NCBI RefSeq assembly: GCF_001014645.1
Contig: NZ_LASZ01000003.1
Coordinates: 124,001-188,000, forward strand
Length of the DNA stretch: 64,000 bases
Reading direction: 5' to 3'
DNA from: Luteimonas sp. FCS-9
Lineage (GTDB): Bacteria; Pseudomonadota; Gammaproteobacteria; Xanthomonadales; Xanthomonadaceae
The notes below the pieces were generated by a model. The model was not told where the DNA came from and did no database searches. It worked only from the letters and a program-made list of their open reading frames with translations. Numbering within the stretch: position 1 is the first letter of the stretch; the number at the start of each line of letters is the position of its first letter. Made by a program: the position numbers and the translations under genes. This document shows, piece after piece, positions 56,087 through 64,000 of this stretch.

Positions 56087-57967
56087 TCAGCGATAGCCGG
56101 CCGCCTGCAGCTCGAACAGTTCGGCGTAACGGCCGCCCTCGGCCATCAGCTGCGCATGCGAGCCGCTGGCCTCGATCCGGCCCTGCTCGAGCACCAGGAT
56201 CCGGTCGGCCATGCGCACGCTGGAGAAACGGTGCGAGATCAGCACCGCGGTGCGCCGGTGCGAGAGTTCCTTGAAGCGGCGGAAGACCTCGTACTCGCTG
56301 CGCGCATCGAGCGCGGCGGTGGGCTCGTCGAGGATCATCACCTGGGCGTCGCGCATGTAGGCGCGCGCGATCGCGATCTTCTGCCACTGCCCGCCCGACA
56401 GGTCGACGCCGTTGCGGAAGCGGCGGCCGATCACCTGGTCGTAGCCACCGGGCAGGCCGGCGACGATCTCGTCGGCCATCGCCCGGCGCGCGGCGTCGGC
56501 GATGCGTGCGCGGTCGTCCATCGCCTCCATGCGGCCCACGCCGATGTTCTCGCCGACGGTCAGGTGGTAGCGCACGAAATCCTGGAAGATCACGCCGGTG
56601 TTGGCACGCAGCGCGTCGAGGTCGTACTCGCGCAGGTCGCGCCCGTCGAGCAGGATGCGGCCCTCGTCGGGGTCGTAGAGCCGCGCCAGCAGCTTGACCA
56701 GCGTGGTCTTGCCCGCGCCGTTCTCGCCGACCAGCGCCAGCACCTCGCCGGCATGCAGCGTGAAGTCCAGGTGGCGGACCGCCCAGCGCTCGCTGCCGGG
56801 ATAGCGGAAGCCGACGTTCTCGAAGACGAAGCCCTGGCGGATCGGCTGCGGGAACGGCGCCGGATCGGCCGGCGAGGCGATCTCCGGCTCGATCGCGAAG
56901 AACGAGAACAGGTCGTCCAGGTACAGCGCCTGGCCCGCGACCTGCGAGAACCCCACCAGCAGGCCCTCGAGCAGCTGGCGCAGCCGCAGGAAACTGCCGG
57001 CCAGGAACGTCAGGTCGCCGATCGTGAAATCGCCGCGCACCGTGCGCCAGGCGATGTAGCCGTAGGCGACGTAGTAGCCAAGTGATCCTAGCGCGGCCAG
57101 CAGCGTGCCCCACAGCGCCCGGCGCCTGGCGAGCGCGCGGTTGGCCAGGAAGAACCGCTCGGCCAGCGTGCGGTAGCGGTCGATCAGGAAGCGGTGCAGC
57201 CCGAAGATCTTCACTTCCTTCGCGGTCTCGACGCTGGCACCGGTCTGGCGCACGTACTCGAGCTGGCGACGCTCGGGCGTCCACTGGAAGTTGAGCGAAT
57301 AGCCCAGCGCGTTGAAGTGCGACTCACCGACGAACGCGGGCACCAGCGCGACCGCCAGCAGCAGGATCAGCCACGGCGCGTAGACCAGCAGGCCGACCGC
57401 GAAGCTGGCGACGGTGATCGCGTCCTGCACCTGTCCGAACAGCTGGCCCATCAGGTTCATGCGGCCCATGGTCTGGCGGCGGGCGCGGTCGAGCTTGTCC
57501 TGCAGGTCGGGGTCCTCGAAGTCCTCCAGGTCGAGGGTCGCCGCGTGTTCCATCAGCCGCACGCTGGTGGCATTGGTGAACAGCTCCGAGAGCAGCGCGT
57601 CGGCATAGCTGACCAGCCGTCCGAGCAGGTCGGAGCCGATCGCGAGCGCGAACTCCAGCGCCAGCAGGCCGGCGAGCGTGTCGAGCGTGCCGCTCGACCA
57701 GGCCTGCGCGAGCGTCGGGACGCCGCCGTCCAGTGCGACGACGCGGATCGCCTCGTCGATGATCAGCTTGCCGACGTAGAGCATCGCCACAGGCAGGAAC
57801 GCGCGCACCAGGCGCAGGCCGAGGCTGGCCAGCGTCAGCGGGCGACTGGTCTGCCAGATCAGGCGGAGGAAGGGCCGCAGGTTGCGCATCGCGTCGAAGC
57901 GCTCGCGCAGGGTGGGGCGGCCGTCGGTGCGATGGGGCTTGGTGGGGGCGGAGGCGGACGTGGGCAT
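56087..57967 (-). CDS. ABC transporter, fused permease and ATPase
   Basis: A 626-residue half-transporter of the exporter type. An N-terminal membrane domain of about six helices (residues 40-330) is followed by a nucleotide-binding domain. It has Walker A LVGENGAGKTTLVKLL, signature DLSGGQWQKIAIARAY, Walker B VMILDEPTAALD and switch His ISHRFSS. It would work as a homodimer. Substrate unknown; lipid, peptide or drug export is possible. Confidence 0.93.
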   Translation of the reverse strand: MPTSASAPTKPHRTDGRPTLRERFDAMRNLRPFLRLIWQTSRPLTLASLGLRLVRAFLPVAMLYVGKLIIDEAIRVVALDGGVPTLAQAWSSGTLDTLAGLLALEFALAIGSDLLGRLVSYADALLSELFTNATSVRLMEHAATLDLEDFEDPDLQDKLDRARRQTMGRMNLMGQLFGQVQDAITVASFAVGLLVYAPWLILLLAVALVPAFVGESHFNALGYSLNFQWTPERRQLEYVRQTGASVETAKEVKIFGLHRFLIDRYRTLAERFFLANRALARRRALWGTLLAALGSLGYYVAYGYIAWRTVRGDFTIGDLTFLAGSFLRLRQLLEGLLVGFSQVAGQALYLDDLFSFFAIEPEIASPADPAPFPQPIRQGFVFENVGFRYPGSERWAVRHLDFTLHAGEVLALVGENGAGKTTLVKLLARLYDPDEGRILLDGRDLREYDLDALRANTGVIFQDFVRYHLTVGENIGVGRMEAMDDRARIADAARRAMADEIVAGLPGGYDQVIGRRFRNGVDLSGGQWQKIAIARAYMRDAQVMILDEPTAALDARSEYEVFRRFKELSHRRTAVLISHRFSSVRMADRILVLEQGRIEASGSHAQLMAEGGRYAELFELQAAGYR

Positions 57968-58070
57968 GGCCCATTCTCGCGCCTCCGGTGTCGAGGCGCG
58001 GGCACGCCGGTGCGCGATGGCGACGGCGGGCGCAGGCGGGGTGTCGCCGGCGACGGCCGGCGGCGCGCGC

Positions 58071-58307
58071 TCAGCCGCTGCAGCCGCCGCAGCACACCGA
58101 GGCCACGCGCTCGACCTGGCTCGGGCGGATCGGATGGCCGGCCTTGGCGAGGATCGCGATCAGGTCGTCGTCGGAGGCCGTGGTCGACACCCGCAGCACG
58201 CCGGTGATGTCGACGTCGGCCAGGCCGGCGGGGTCGAGGTTCTGCAGCAGGCGCTCGACGGCGTCGATGTCGATCTGCGGGCGGTCGAGATGGATGTTGA
58301 ACTGCAT
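58071..58307 (-). CDS. Small protein with C-terminal Cys motif
   Basis: A 78-residue protein. The order of strands and helices (MQFNIHLDRPQIDIDAVERLL ... ADVDITGVLRVSTTASDDDLIAILAKAG) resembles an HMA-like ferredoxin fold. It lacks the internal CxxC but ends in VCCGGCSG, a likely metal or redox site. It is preceded at 68-81 bases by an FNR/Dnr-like box, so it probably has its own oxygen- or NO-regulated promoter. It lies downstream of the NnrS-like gene. Function unknown. Confidence 0.75.
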   Translation of the reverse strand: MQFNIHLDRPQIDIDAVERLLQNLDPAGLADVDITGVLRVSTTASDDDLIAILAKAGHPIRPSQVERVASVCCGGCSG

Positions 58308-58374
58308 CGCGGTGTCCTCGGGACGATGGGGGCGGGCGGTGCGGCCATGCTGGACCGGCACCCGGCCCGGCGCC

Positions 58375-58388
58375 CTGATCTGGATCAA
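58375..58388 (-). promoter_or_regulatory. FNR/Dnr-like box upstream of the Cys-motif gene
   Basis: ctgatctggatcaa, which fits TTGAT-N4-ATCAA with one mismatch. It lies in the 103-base gap between the NnrS-like gene and the small gene. Its centre is about 75 bases before that start, a reasonable activator position. Confidence 0.6.
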
Positions 58389-58410
58389 GCCGGTTCCCGA
58401 GTTGCCCGGC

Positions 58411-59673
58411 TCAGGCCGTGCGCGCCGCGACACGCGCGAAGCGGCGCGCATGCAGCAGGCCGCGCAGCGCACAGGCGAGCGTGGCGCCATGCGCGGCCAG
58501 CAGCGCGAGTCCGGCGACGCGCGCCGACGCCGGCCACAGCGCGGCGGCCGGCAGTGCGGCCGTGCACAGCAGGTGCGCGCCGAGCGCGGCGGCCTTCCAG
58601 CGCTCGGGCAGCAGCTGTCCCGTGCCGGGCACGCGCACGCCGCGCGGGCCGGCGTCGCGCAGCCCGAGCCAGGCGAGGAACGCGACGATTTCCAGCAGCA
58701 TGCCCGACAGCATCATCGGCAGCCCGACGCCCAGCCCGAGCGCGCCGGCGAACAGTCCGGTCGACGGCGGCAGCGCACCGGCGGCGACGAACGGCGCGAG
58801 CGCGCAGCCCAGCCCGAGCGCGAGCGTCCCGCAGCGCCAGAACCCCACCAGCGCCGGGTTGCGCCGCCGCGGCGCGCGCGCCGGCAGCCACAGCGAGACC
58901 GCGACGAACGCCAGCGCCGGCAGCGAGGCGGCGATCGCGAGCCCGGCCTGGGCATCGAACGCGAGGTGCAGGACCGCGCCGACGACCAGCGCCACGCCCG
59001 CCGCCACGCACCAGCACGCGAGCCGGCGCGGCGCGATCCCCACCGTGCCCTGGAACATCGGCAGTACCACGCTGCCCACCGCCGCCATCAGCACGAGCAC
59101 CCAGCCCAGCAGCCCGGTGGCGGCGTGGACGTCGGCCAGTCGCGGCAGCGTCAGCGACAGGTCGCCGCGCAGCGTCGCGACCAGCAGCCCGCCGGCGCAG
59201 ACCGTGACCGCCAGCGCGCACAGCGACAATGCGATGCCGCCGCGCAGCGCCCGAGCGGCGCCCCGGCGCAGCAGGCCGGGCAACGCGGCCGCCGCGAAGG
59301 CCAGCGGCGGGCCCGCGAGCAGTACCGCGGCGATGCCCAGCAGCCTGGGGGACGGCGCCAGCAGGCCGGTCACGAACAGCGCCAGCCCGAGGGTGAACGC
59401 GGCGTGCAGCCACGCGGCCGAGCGCCGCAGCGGCATCGGCACCCCGGCCGCCACCGGCAGGAACTGCAGCAGGCTGCCGAGCATCGCGTTGCCGAGCACG
59501 CCGAGCGTGAAGACGTGCACCAGCGCGACCGTCGGCGGGGCCCAGCGGCTGACGAACGCGTCCTCGCCCAGCAGCACGCCGACGCCGGCGACCAGGCCCC
59601 ACAGCGGCGCGGCCAGCAGCCAGCGCAACGGACGCGCAGGCGGCGGCGCCTGCGCCAGGTCGAGTGCGGTCAC
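58411..59673 (-). CDS. NnrS-like multi-helix membrane protein
   Basis: A 420-residue, almost wholly hydrophobic protein with about 12 transmembrane helices. Histidines lie in or near helices (LVHVFTLGVLGNAML, VHAATGLLGWVL, HLAFDAQAG), which could bind haem or copper as in NnrS and haem-copper oxidase-like proteins. I assign it to that group with moderate confidence. The GTG start overlaps the DUF2249 stop as GTGA, so the two are co-translated. NnrS proteins are linked to nitric oxide stress. Confidence 0.7.
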   Translation of the reverse strand: MTALDLAQAPPPARPLRWLLAAPLWGLVAGVGVLLGEDAFVSRWAPPTVALVHVFTLGVLGNAMLGSLLQFLPVAAGVPMPLRRSAAWLHAAFTLGLALFVTGLLAPSPRLLGIAAVLLAGPPLAFAAAALPGLLRRGAARALRGGIALSLCALAVTVCAGGLLVATLRGDLSLTLPRLADVHAATGLLGWVLVLMAAVGSVVLPMFQGTVGIAPRRLACWCVAAGVALVVGAVLHLAFDAQAGLAIAASLPALAFVAVSLWLPARAPRRRNPALVGFWRCGTLALGLGCALAPFVAAGALPPSTGLFAGALGLGVGLPMMLSGMLLEIVAFLAWLGLRDAGPRGVRVPGTGQLLPERWKAAALGAHLLCTAALPAAALWPASARVAGLALLAAHGATLACALRGLLHARRFARVAARTA

Positions 59674-59930
59674 GGCGGCGCGGACGCCTCGACCGACACC
59701 GACGCCGCGGCGTCGCCGCGCTGCCAGATCGCCATGCGCGCATGGCCGGGCGCATCCTCCAGCAGCCGCCACGCGAACCCGTCGCGCCCGAGCAGCGACC
59801 ACAGCGGCAGCGGACGCATCGGCGTGGAGGCGTCCAGCCATTGCCCCGGCGCCAGCGTGGACAGCGCGTCGAGGATGCGTTCCATGGGCTCGGGTGGCGG
59901 GAGGTGGCGCAGGTCGAGGCGGATGCGCAT
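59670..59930 (-). CDS. DUF2249 domain protein
   Basis: An 86-residue protein with the DUF2249 pattern: MRIRLDLRHLPPPEPMERIL and, in the second half, FAWRLLEDAPGHARMAIW. DUF2249 proteins are often found beside NO-related and denitrification genes. It is coupled to the NnrS-like gene, and a Dnr/FNR-like box lies about 60 bases upstream. Molecular role unknown. Confidence 0.8.
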   Translation of the reverse strand: MRIRLDLRHLPPPEPMERILDALSTLAPGQWLDASTPMRPLPLWSLLGRDGFAWRLLEDAPGHARMAIWQRGDAAASVSVEASAPP

Positions 59931-59984
59931 GGCGACGGGGCCGGGGGCGGAGCGCCAATGTGCGCGCGCGCCGCGCGCGGCGCA

Positions 59985-59998
59985 TTGACCTGGGTCAG
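59985..59998 (-). promoter_or_regulatory. Dnr/FNR-like box upstream of the DUF2249 gene
   Basis: ttgacctgggtcag fits TTGAC-N4-GTCAA with one mismatch; related Dnr/NnrR sites have the form TTG-N8-CAA. Centre about 61 bases before the DUF2249 start, inside the 84-base gap after pdxY. Confidence 0.55.
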
Positions 59999-60014
59999 CG
60001 CGCCGCCGGCGGCG

Positions 60015-60878
60015 TCAGCCCAGGCGCCGGCCGATCTCGCGCGGCAGCGCCAGTTCCTGCCAGCCCTGCGCCTGGACGTGGCGCAGCACCGCGACGACGT
60101 CGTCGCAGGAGCGGCGCACCGCGTCGCCGAGCGCGGCACCGGTCATCATCCGTCCGCCGACCAGCGCGGCGAACATGTCGCCGGTGCCCTTGACCGCGTG
60201 CGCGACCGACGGATGCTCGAAGGTCTCGTGCCCGTCCGCCGTGACGGCCAGCACCTGCACCGTGCCCGGGGGGCAGGTCTCGGGCGCGGCGCTGGTGACG
60301 ACGACCCATTCGGTGACCGGGCCGAGCAGCCCGGCCGCGGCCCGCGCGCAGTCGTCGAGCGTGCGCAGCCGCCGGCCGGAGAGCTGCTCGAGCTCGAAGT
60401 GGTTCGGGGTCAGGCCGTGAGCGCGCGGCAGCAGATGGTCGCGCCAGACCGGGACCAGCGCCGGGTCGGTGTAGAGGCCGGTGTCGTGGTCGCCGATGAC
60501 CGGGTCGATCTGCATCCGCAGCGCCGGGTTGCGCGCGCGCATGCGGTCGAGCCACGCGGCGAGCGCGAGGCCCTGCGCGGGCGAGCCCAGGTAGCCGACG
60601 AGCAGGTGCCGCGCGCGGGTGACGACCTCGCGCGCCTCCAGGTCCTCGAGCAGGCCCTCGAACCAGTCCGGCGGCAGCGGCGCGCCGTGCATCGTCGGAT
60701 AGTGCGGCGTGTTGCCGAACACGACCGTGGGCACCGGCGCGACCTGCAACCCGAGCGCCTGCAGCACCGGCACCGCGATGCTGTTGCCGACGCTGCCGTA
60801 GACGACCTGGGACTGCACCGAGACGACGTCGACGAGGCGTTCGCCGACGCCCGGCGACAGGGGCGCGGTCGCGCTCAT
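60015..60878 (-). CDS. pdxY: Pyridoxal kinase
   Basis: A 287-residue ribokinase-fold kinase phosphorylating pyridoxal in PLP salvage. Typical blocks: VVSVQSQVVYGSVGNSIA at the N-terminus, GYLGSPAQG, DPVIGDHDTGLY, GLTPNHFELEQLSG and the anion-hole motif KGTGDMFAAL. Its ATG overlaps the yggS stop by 4 bases (ATGA), so PLP synthesis and PLP homeostasis genes are co-translated. Confidence 0.94.
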   Translation of the reverse strand: MSATAPLSPGVGERLVDVVSVQSQVVYGSVGNSIAVPVLQALGLQVAPVPTVVFGNTPHYPTMHGAPLPPDWFEGLLEDLEAREVVTRARHLLVGYLGSPAQGLALAAWLDRMRARNPALRMQIDPVIGDHDTGLYTDPALVPVWRDHLLPRAHGLTPNHFELEQLSGRRLRTLDDCARAAAGLLGPVTEWVVVTSAAPETCPPGTVQVLAVTADGHETFEHPSVAHAVKGTGDMFAALVGGRMMTGAALGDAVRRSCDDVVAVLRHVQAQGWQELALPREIGRRLG

Positions 60879-61651
60879 CGCGCGGCTTCCGCGTCGTCGG
60901 GCGCGAAGCCGGGCCAGTAGTGACTGCCCGGCAGGCCCCGGTCGCCGAAGATCGCCGTGCCCACACGGACCGTCGTGGCGCCCTCGGCGATGGCCAGCGC
61001 GAAATCGCCGGACATGCCCATCGACAGCTCGTCCATCGCGACCCCCGCCGGCGCCTCCTGGCGCAGCCGGTCGCGCAGCGTGCGCAGGCGCACGAAGCAC
61101 GGGCGCACCAGGGCGGGATCGGGCGAGAACAGCGCCAGCGTCATCAGGCCGCGCACGCGCAGCGACGAGAACGCACCCAGTTGCCGCACGAAGCCCGCGA
61201 CCTCCTCGGGCGCCAGCCCGAACTTGCTCGGCTCGGCCGAGGTGTTGACCTGGACCAGCACGTCGAGCGCGCGCCCCTTCGCCTGCAATTGGCGGTCGAG
61301 CGCCTCGGCGACCCGCAGGCTGTCGAGCGCCTGGAACTCGCTGGCGAAGCGCGCGACGTACTTGGCCTTGTTGGTCTGCAGGTGGCCGATCAGCACCCAG
61401 CGCAGGTCGGCGAGATCGGCCATCGCCTCGGCCTTGCCGAGCGCTTCCTGCACCTTGTTCTCGCCCAGTTCGCGCAGGCCGATCGCGTGCGCCAGCCGCA
61501 GCCGCGCCTCGTCGACGGTCTTGCTGACCGGCAGCAGGCGCACCTGCGACGGGTCGCGCCCGGCGGCGCGGCAGGCATCGGCGATTCGCGTGCGCACCGC
61601 ATCGAGGCGGCTGCGCAGCAAGGCGGCGGGATCGTTGGGAGCGTCGGTCAT
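60875..61651 (-). CDS. yggS: YggS/PROSC family PLP homeostasis protein
   Basis: A 258-residue PLP-binding barrel protein. The PLP lysine is K44 in LLPVSKTVD. LGENKVQE, WVLIGHLQTNKAKY, the LMTLALFS block and LSMGMSGDFALAI are family marks. It buffers free PLP. The start gives MTDAPNDPAALL. It is the first gene of the pdxY pair and is divergent from the fumarase gene. Confidence 0.95.
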   Translation of the reverse strand: MTDAPNDPAALLRSRLDAVRTRIADACRAAGRDPSQVRLLPVSKTVDEARLRLAHAIGLRELGENKVQEALGKAEAMADLADLRWVLIGHLQTNKAKYVARFASEFQALDSLRVAEALDRQLQAKGRALDVLVQVNTSAEPSKFGLAPEEVAGFVRQLGAFSSLRVRGLMTLALFSPDPALVRPCFVRLRTLRDRLRQEAPAGVAMDELSMGMSGDFALAIAEGATTVRVGTAIFGDRGLPGSHYWPGFAPDDAEAAR

Positions 61652-61758
61652 CGGAACGGGGTCGTGGCGGGTCGGTGCCGGCCCGCGGGCCGCGGCCGGG
61701 AAGCCGACAAGGATACGCCCCCGCGCGGTGGTCGGCTGCCGCGCCCGGCCGGAAGGCC

Positions 61759-61764
61759 TAGAAT
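61759..61764 (+). promoter_or_regulatory. Candidate -10 element of the fumarase gene
   Basis: TAGAAT, close to TATAAT, 35 bases before the GTG at 61799. No clear -35 partner at normal spacing. If real, it would make the overlapping ATG at 61763 untranslatable, favouring the GTG. Confidence 0.35.
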
Positions 61765-61798
61765 GGGCGGGTTTCCCTCCGCCAGCCTCGAGCCAGCC

Positions 61799-63361
61799 GT
61801 GTCCGCAAGCCATTCCCCGCATGCCGCGCCGTCGAACGCGCCCGTGTCGATCCGCCAGGACGACCTGATCCAGTCGGTCGCCGACGCGCTGCAGTACATC
61901 AGCTACTACCACCCGGTCGACTACATCCGGAATCTCGCCGACGCCTACGAGCGCGAGGCCTCGTCGGCCGCGAAGGACGCGATGGCGCAGATCCTGATCA
62001 ACTCGCGCATGTGCGCCGAGGGCCATCGCCCGATCTGCCAGGACACCGGCATCGTGACCGTGTTCCTGGAGATCGGCATGCAGGTGCGCTGGGACGACGC
62101 CACGATGGGCGTGGAGGACATGGTCAATGAAGGCGTGCGCCGCGCCTACAGCCATCCCGACAACAAGCTGCGCGCCAGCGTGCTGGCCGATCCGGCCGGT
62201 GCGCGCCGCAATACCCGCGACAACACGCCGGCGGTGGTCAACGTCAAGGTCGTGCCCGGCAACACCGTGGACGTGATCGTCGCGGCCAAGGGCGGCGGCT
62301 CGGAGGCCAAGTCCAAGTTCGCGATGCTCAACCCGTCCGACTCGATCGTCGACTGGGTGCTCAGGACGGTGCCGACGATGGGCGCGGGCTGGTGCCCGCC
62401 GGGCATGCTCGGCATCGGCATCGGCGGCACCGCCGAGAAGGCGATGCTGCTGGCCAAGGAAGCGCTGATGGAGCCGATCGACATCGTCGACCTGAAGGCC
62501 CGCGGCGCGTCGAACCGGATCGAGGAGCTGCGCCTGGAGCTCTACGAAAAGGTCAACGCGCTGGGCATCGGCGCGCAGGGCCTCGGCGGCCTGACCACCG
62601 TGCTCGACATCAAGATAAGGGACTACCCGACGCACGCGGCGAACCTGCCGGTCGCGCTGATCCCCAACTGTGCGGCGACCCGCCATGCGCACTTCACGCT
62701 CGACGGCAGCGGCCCGGTCGCGCTCGATCCGCCGTCGCTCGCCGACTGGCCCGAGCTGACCTACGCCCCGACCGGCGCACGCCGCGTCGACCTCGACACG
62801 ATCACGCCCGAGGAGGTCGCGACCTTCAAGCCGGGCGAGGTGCTGCTGCTCAACGGCAAGCTGCTGACCGGCCGCGACGCCGCGCACAAGCGCATGGTCG
62901 AGATGCTCGACCGCGGCGAGGCGTTGCCGGTCGACCTCAAGGGCCGCTTCATCTACTACGTCGGCCCGGTGGACCCGGTGCGGGACGAGGTCGTCGGGCC
63001 CGCGGGGCCGACCACCGCGACGCGGATGGACAAGTTCACCCGCCAGATCCTCGAGCAGACCGGCCTGCTGGGCATGGTCGGCAAGGCCGAGCGCGGCCCG
63101 GCGGCGATCGAGGCGATCAAGGCGCACCGGTCGGTCTACCTGATGGCGGTCGGCGGCTCGGCGTATCTGGTGTCCAGGGCGATCAAGGCCGCGCGGGTCC
63201 TCGCCTTCGAGGACCTCGGCATGGAGGCGATCTACGAGTTCGAGGTCGAGGACATGCCGGTGACCGTCGCCGTCGATTCGACCGGCACCTCGGTGCACGA
63301 GACCGGGCCGCGCGAGTGGAAGGCGCGCATCAGCGGCATCCCGGTGGTCGAGATCGCCTGA
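61799..63361 (+). CDS. Fumarate hydratase, class I
   Basis: Iron-sulfur TCA enzyme (520 residues from GTG 61799). Cluster and substrate motifs are CAEGHRPICQDTGIVTVF, GAGWCPPGMLGIGIGGTAEK and NCAATRHAHF. The C-terminal beta domain begins about residue 345 with the LLNGKLLTGRDAAHKRM block. An ATG 36 bases upstream (61763) has a GGAAGG site but overlaps a -10-like element, so the start is not settled. Followed by a terminator. Confidence 0.93.
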   Translation: MSASHSPHAAPSNAPVSIRQDDLIQSVADALQYISYYHPVDYIRNLADAYEREASSAAKDAMAQILINSRMCAEGHRPICQDTGIVTVFLEIGMQVRWDDATMGVEDMVNEGVRRAYSHPDNKLRASVLADPAGARRNTRDNTPAVVNVKVVPGNTVDVIVAAKGGGSEAKSKFAMLNPSDSIVDWVLRTVPTMGAGWCPPGMLGIGIGGTAEKAMLLAKEALMEPIDIVDLKARGASNRIEELRLELYEKVNALGIGAQGLGGLTTVLDIKIRDYPTHAANLPVALIPNCAATRHAHFTLDGSGPVALDPPSLADWPELTYAPTGARRVDLDTITPEEVATFKPGEVLLLNGKLLTGRDAAHKRMVEMLDRGEALPVDLKGRFIYYVGPVDPVRDEVVGPAGPTTATRMDKFTRQILEQTGLLGMVGKAERGPAAIEAIKAHRSVYLMAVGGSAYLVSRAIKAARVLAFEDLGMEAIYEFEVEDMPVTVAVDSTGTSVHETGPREWKARISGIPVVEIA

Positions 63362-63382
63362 TGGCAATCGGCTGACGGACGA

Positions 63383-63409
63383 CGGCGCCCGAGGGCGCCG
63401 TTTTTCTTC
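63383..63409 (+). terminator. Rho-independent terminator after the fumarase gene
   Basis: Stem cggcgcc (63383-63389) with ggcgccg (63394-63400), loop cgag, followed by tttttcttc. Confidence 0.9.
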
Positions 63410-63427
63410 TGGCGACATCGTCCCGCT

Positions 63428-63493
63428 GTAGGCGCGCGCTTGCGCGCGATGGACATTCCGGGAACGCCCATCGCACGCGAGCGCGCTCCTACG
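63428..63493. repeat. Extragenic palindromic repeat, cgtagg type
   Basis: Arms gtaggcgcgcgcttgcgcgcg and cgcgagcgcgctcctacg at the two ends, with gatgg and ccatc complementary inside. Single copy of the family found at 25371 and in tandem at 39886. Confidence 0.75.
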
Positions 63494-63529
63494 GAACGCC
63501 GGCGACGGCGGCTTCTTCCCTGGCCCGCA

Positions 63530-64000
63530 CTAGTCCACGAACTCGTCGAAGGTCTTGCGACGCCGGAACGGCATCAGGTGCTGGCCGACGATGCCGCGCG
63601 GCACGGTCTCCAGCTTCATGACGCCGTATTCCTGCGGCCATTCGCGCTGGTCGCGCGGCAGCTTGAAGGTGCCCATCAGCATGTCGACCAGCGGCAGGTG
63701 GATCGCGTAGTTGACGTCGATGTAGGCCTGCTCGCGCGCGTGGTGCCAGTGGTGGTAGCGCGGCAGCACCAGCACGTACTCCAGCCAGCCGAAGCGCACG
63801 CCGATGTTGGCGTGGGCGACGACCGCCTGCAGGCCGACGAGGATGACGTAGGCGTTGACCGCCGGCGTCGAGAAGCCGAGCACCAGCAGCGGCAGCAGCA
63901 CGACGCTGCGCGTGAGCACGATCTCGACGAAGTGGATCCGCGAGCCGGCCAGCCAGTCCATCTCGCGGCTGGAGTGGTGCACCGCGTGGAAGCGCCAGAG
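63530..64000 (-). CDS. Sterol desaturase/fatty acid hydroxylase family (5' partial)
   Basis: The reading frame runs off the right edge; the 156 visible residues are the C-terminal part. Two histidine clusters of the di-iron fatty acid hydroxylase superfamily are visible: FHAVHHSS at the very edge and PRYHHWHHA about 75 residues later. Between them are hydrophobic helices. It is an integral membrane oxygenase that probably acts on a lipid; the substrate is unknown. The first His boxes should lie beyond the window. Confidence 0.9.
   Translation of the reverse strand, partial: LWRFHAVHHSSREMDWLAGSRIHFVEIVLTRSVVLLPLLVLGFSTPAVNAYVILVGLQAVVAHANIGVRFGWLEYVLVLPRYHHWHHAREQAYIDVNYAIHLPLVDMLMGTFKLPRDQREWPQEYGVMKLETVPRGIVGQHLMPFRRRKTFDEFVD

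Overview
The window is about 64 kb of very GC-rich chromosome from a gammaproteobacterium, most likely Xanthomonadaceae/Lysobacteraceae (Lysobacter, Luteimonas or a close relative). This is inferred from gene content: rpsF-rpsR-rplI-dnaB, a bacterial kynurenine cluster, cyoABCD followed by SURF1, a ubiquinone-type RegB/RegA sensor pair, class I fumarase, and dispersed extragenic palindromes. Genes are densely packed with many 4-base ATGA/GTGA overlaps. I saw no tRNA, rRNA, insertion sequence, prophage or CRISPR array.

Layout. 1-8590: 3' part of a type VI secretion locus (tssC partial, hcp, tssE, tssF, tssG, clpV) ending in a small unknown gene. 8732-14352: secreted metallophosphoesterase, redox two-component system (RoxS/RoxR = RegB/RegA family), ispG and a PAP2 phosphatase. 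14410-17438: DUF2939, DUF2461 and sbcB, with a decayed tandem duplication of the sbcB start. 17439-27451: minus-strand kynurenine/3-hydroxyanthranilate catabolism (kmo, unknown protein, kynU, ACMSD, 3-HAA dioxygenase, RidA-type deaminase, carbonic anhydrase, semialdehyde dehydrogenase), then nei, an SDR lacking the usual catalytic residues, and a small protein. 27471-34728: small membrane protein, asnS, iscA-like gene, SURF1 and the bo3-type quinol oxidase cyoABCD. 34908-39779: MFS transporter, ribosomal proteins S6, S18 and L9 with a candidate autoregulatory leader, and dnaB with a perfect DnaA box. 39780-49934: tandem repeats, lipoproteins, an M14 peptidase divergent from a POT peptide transporter, rhomboid protease, a lysine/alanine-rich basic protein, cold-shock protein, sirtuin, and more repeats. 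49935-57967: M3 peptidase, glutathione peroxidase, UspA, ferredoxin-NADP reductase, UbiB-like kinase and an ABC exporter. 58071-60878: a Cys-tailed small protein, an NnrS-like membrane protein and a DUF2249 protein with two FNR/Dnr-like boxes, followed by pdxY and yggS. 61799 to the end: class I fumarase and a partial fatty acid hydroxylase.

How the genes work together. The kynurenine block can take kynurenine to 3-hydroxyanthranilate and on to the 4-oxalocrotonate level. A carbonic anhydrase sits inside the run, next to a pathway that releases CO2. Respiration is a second theme: quinol oxidase with SURF1, a sensor kinase with the ubiquinone-binding and redox-cysteine motifs, and FNR-box genes related to nitric oxide or low-oxygen physiology. 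The rest is core housekeeping. The least explained parts are the orphan after clpV, the unknown protein between kynU and kmo, the FNR-box trio at 58-60 kb, and several families of extragenic repeats.
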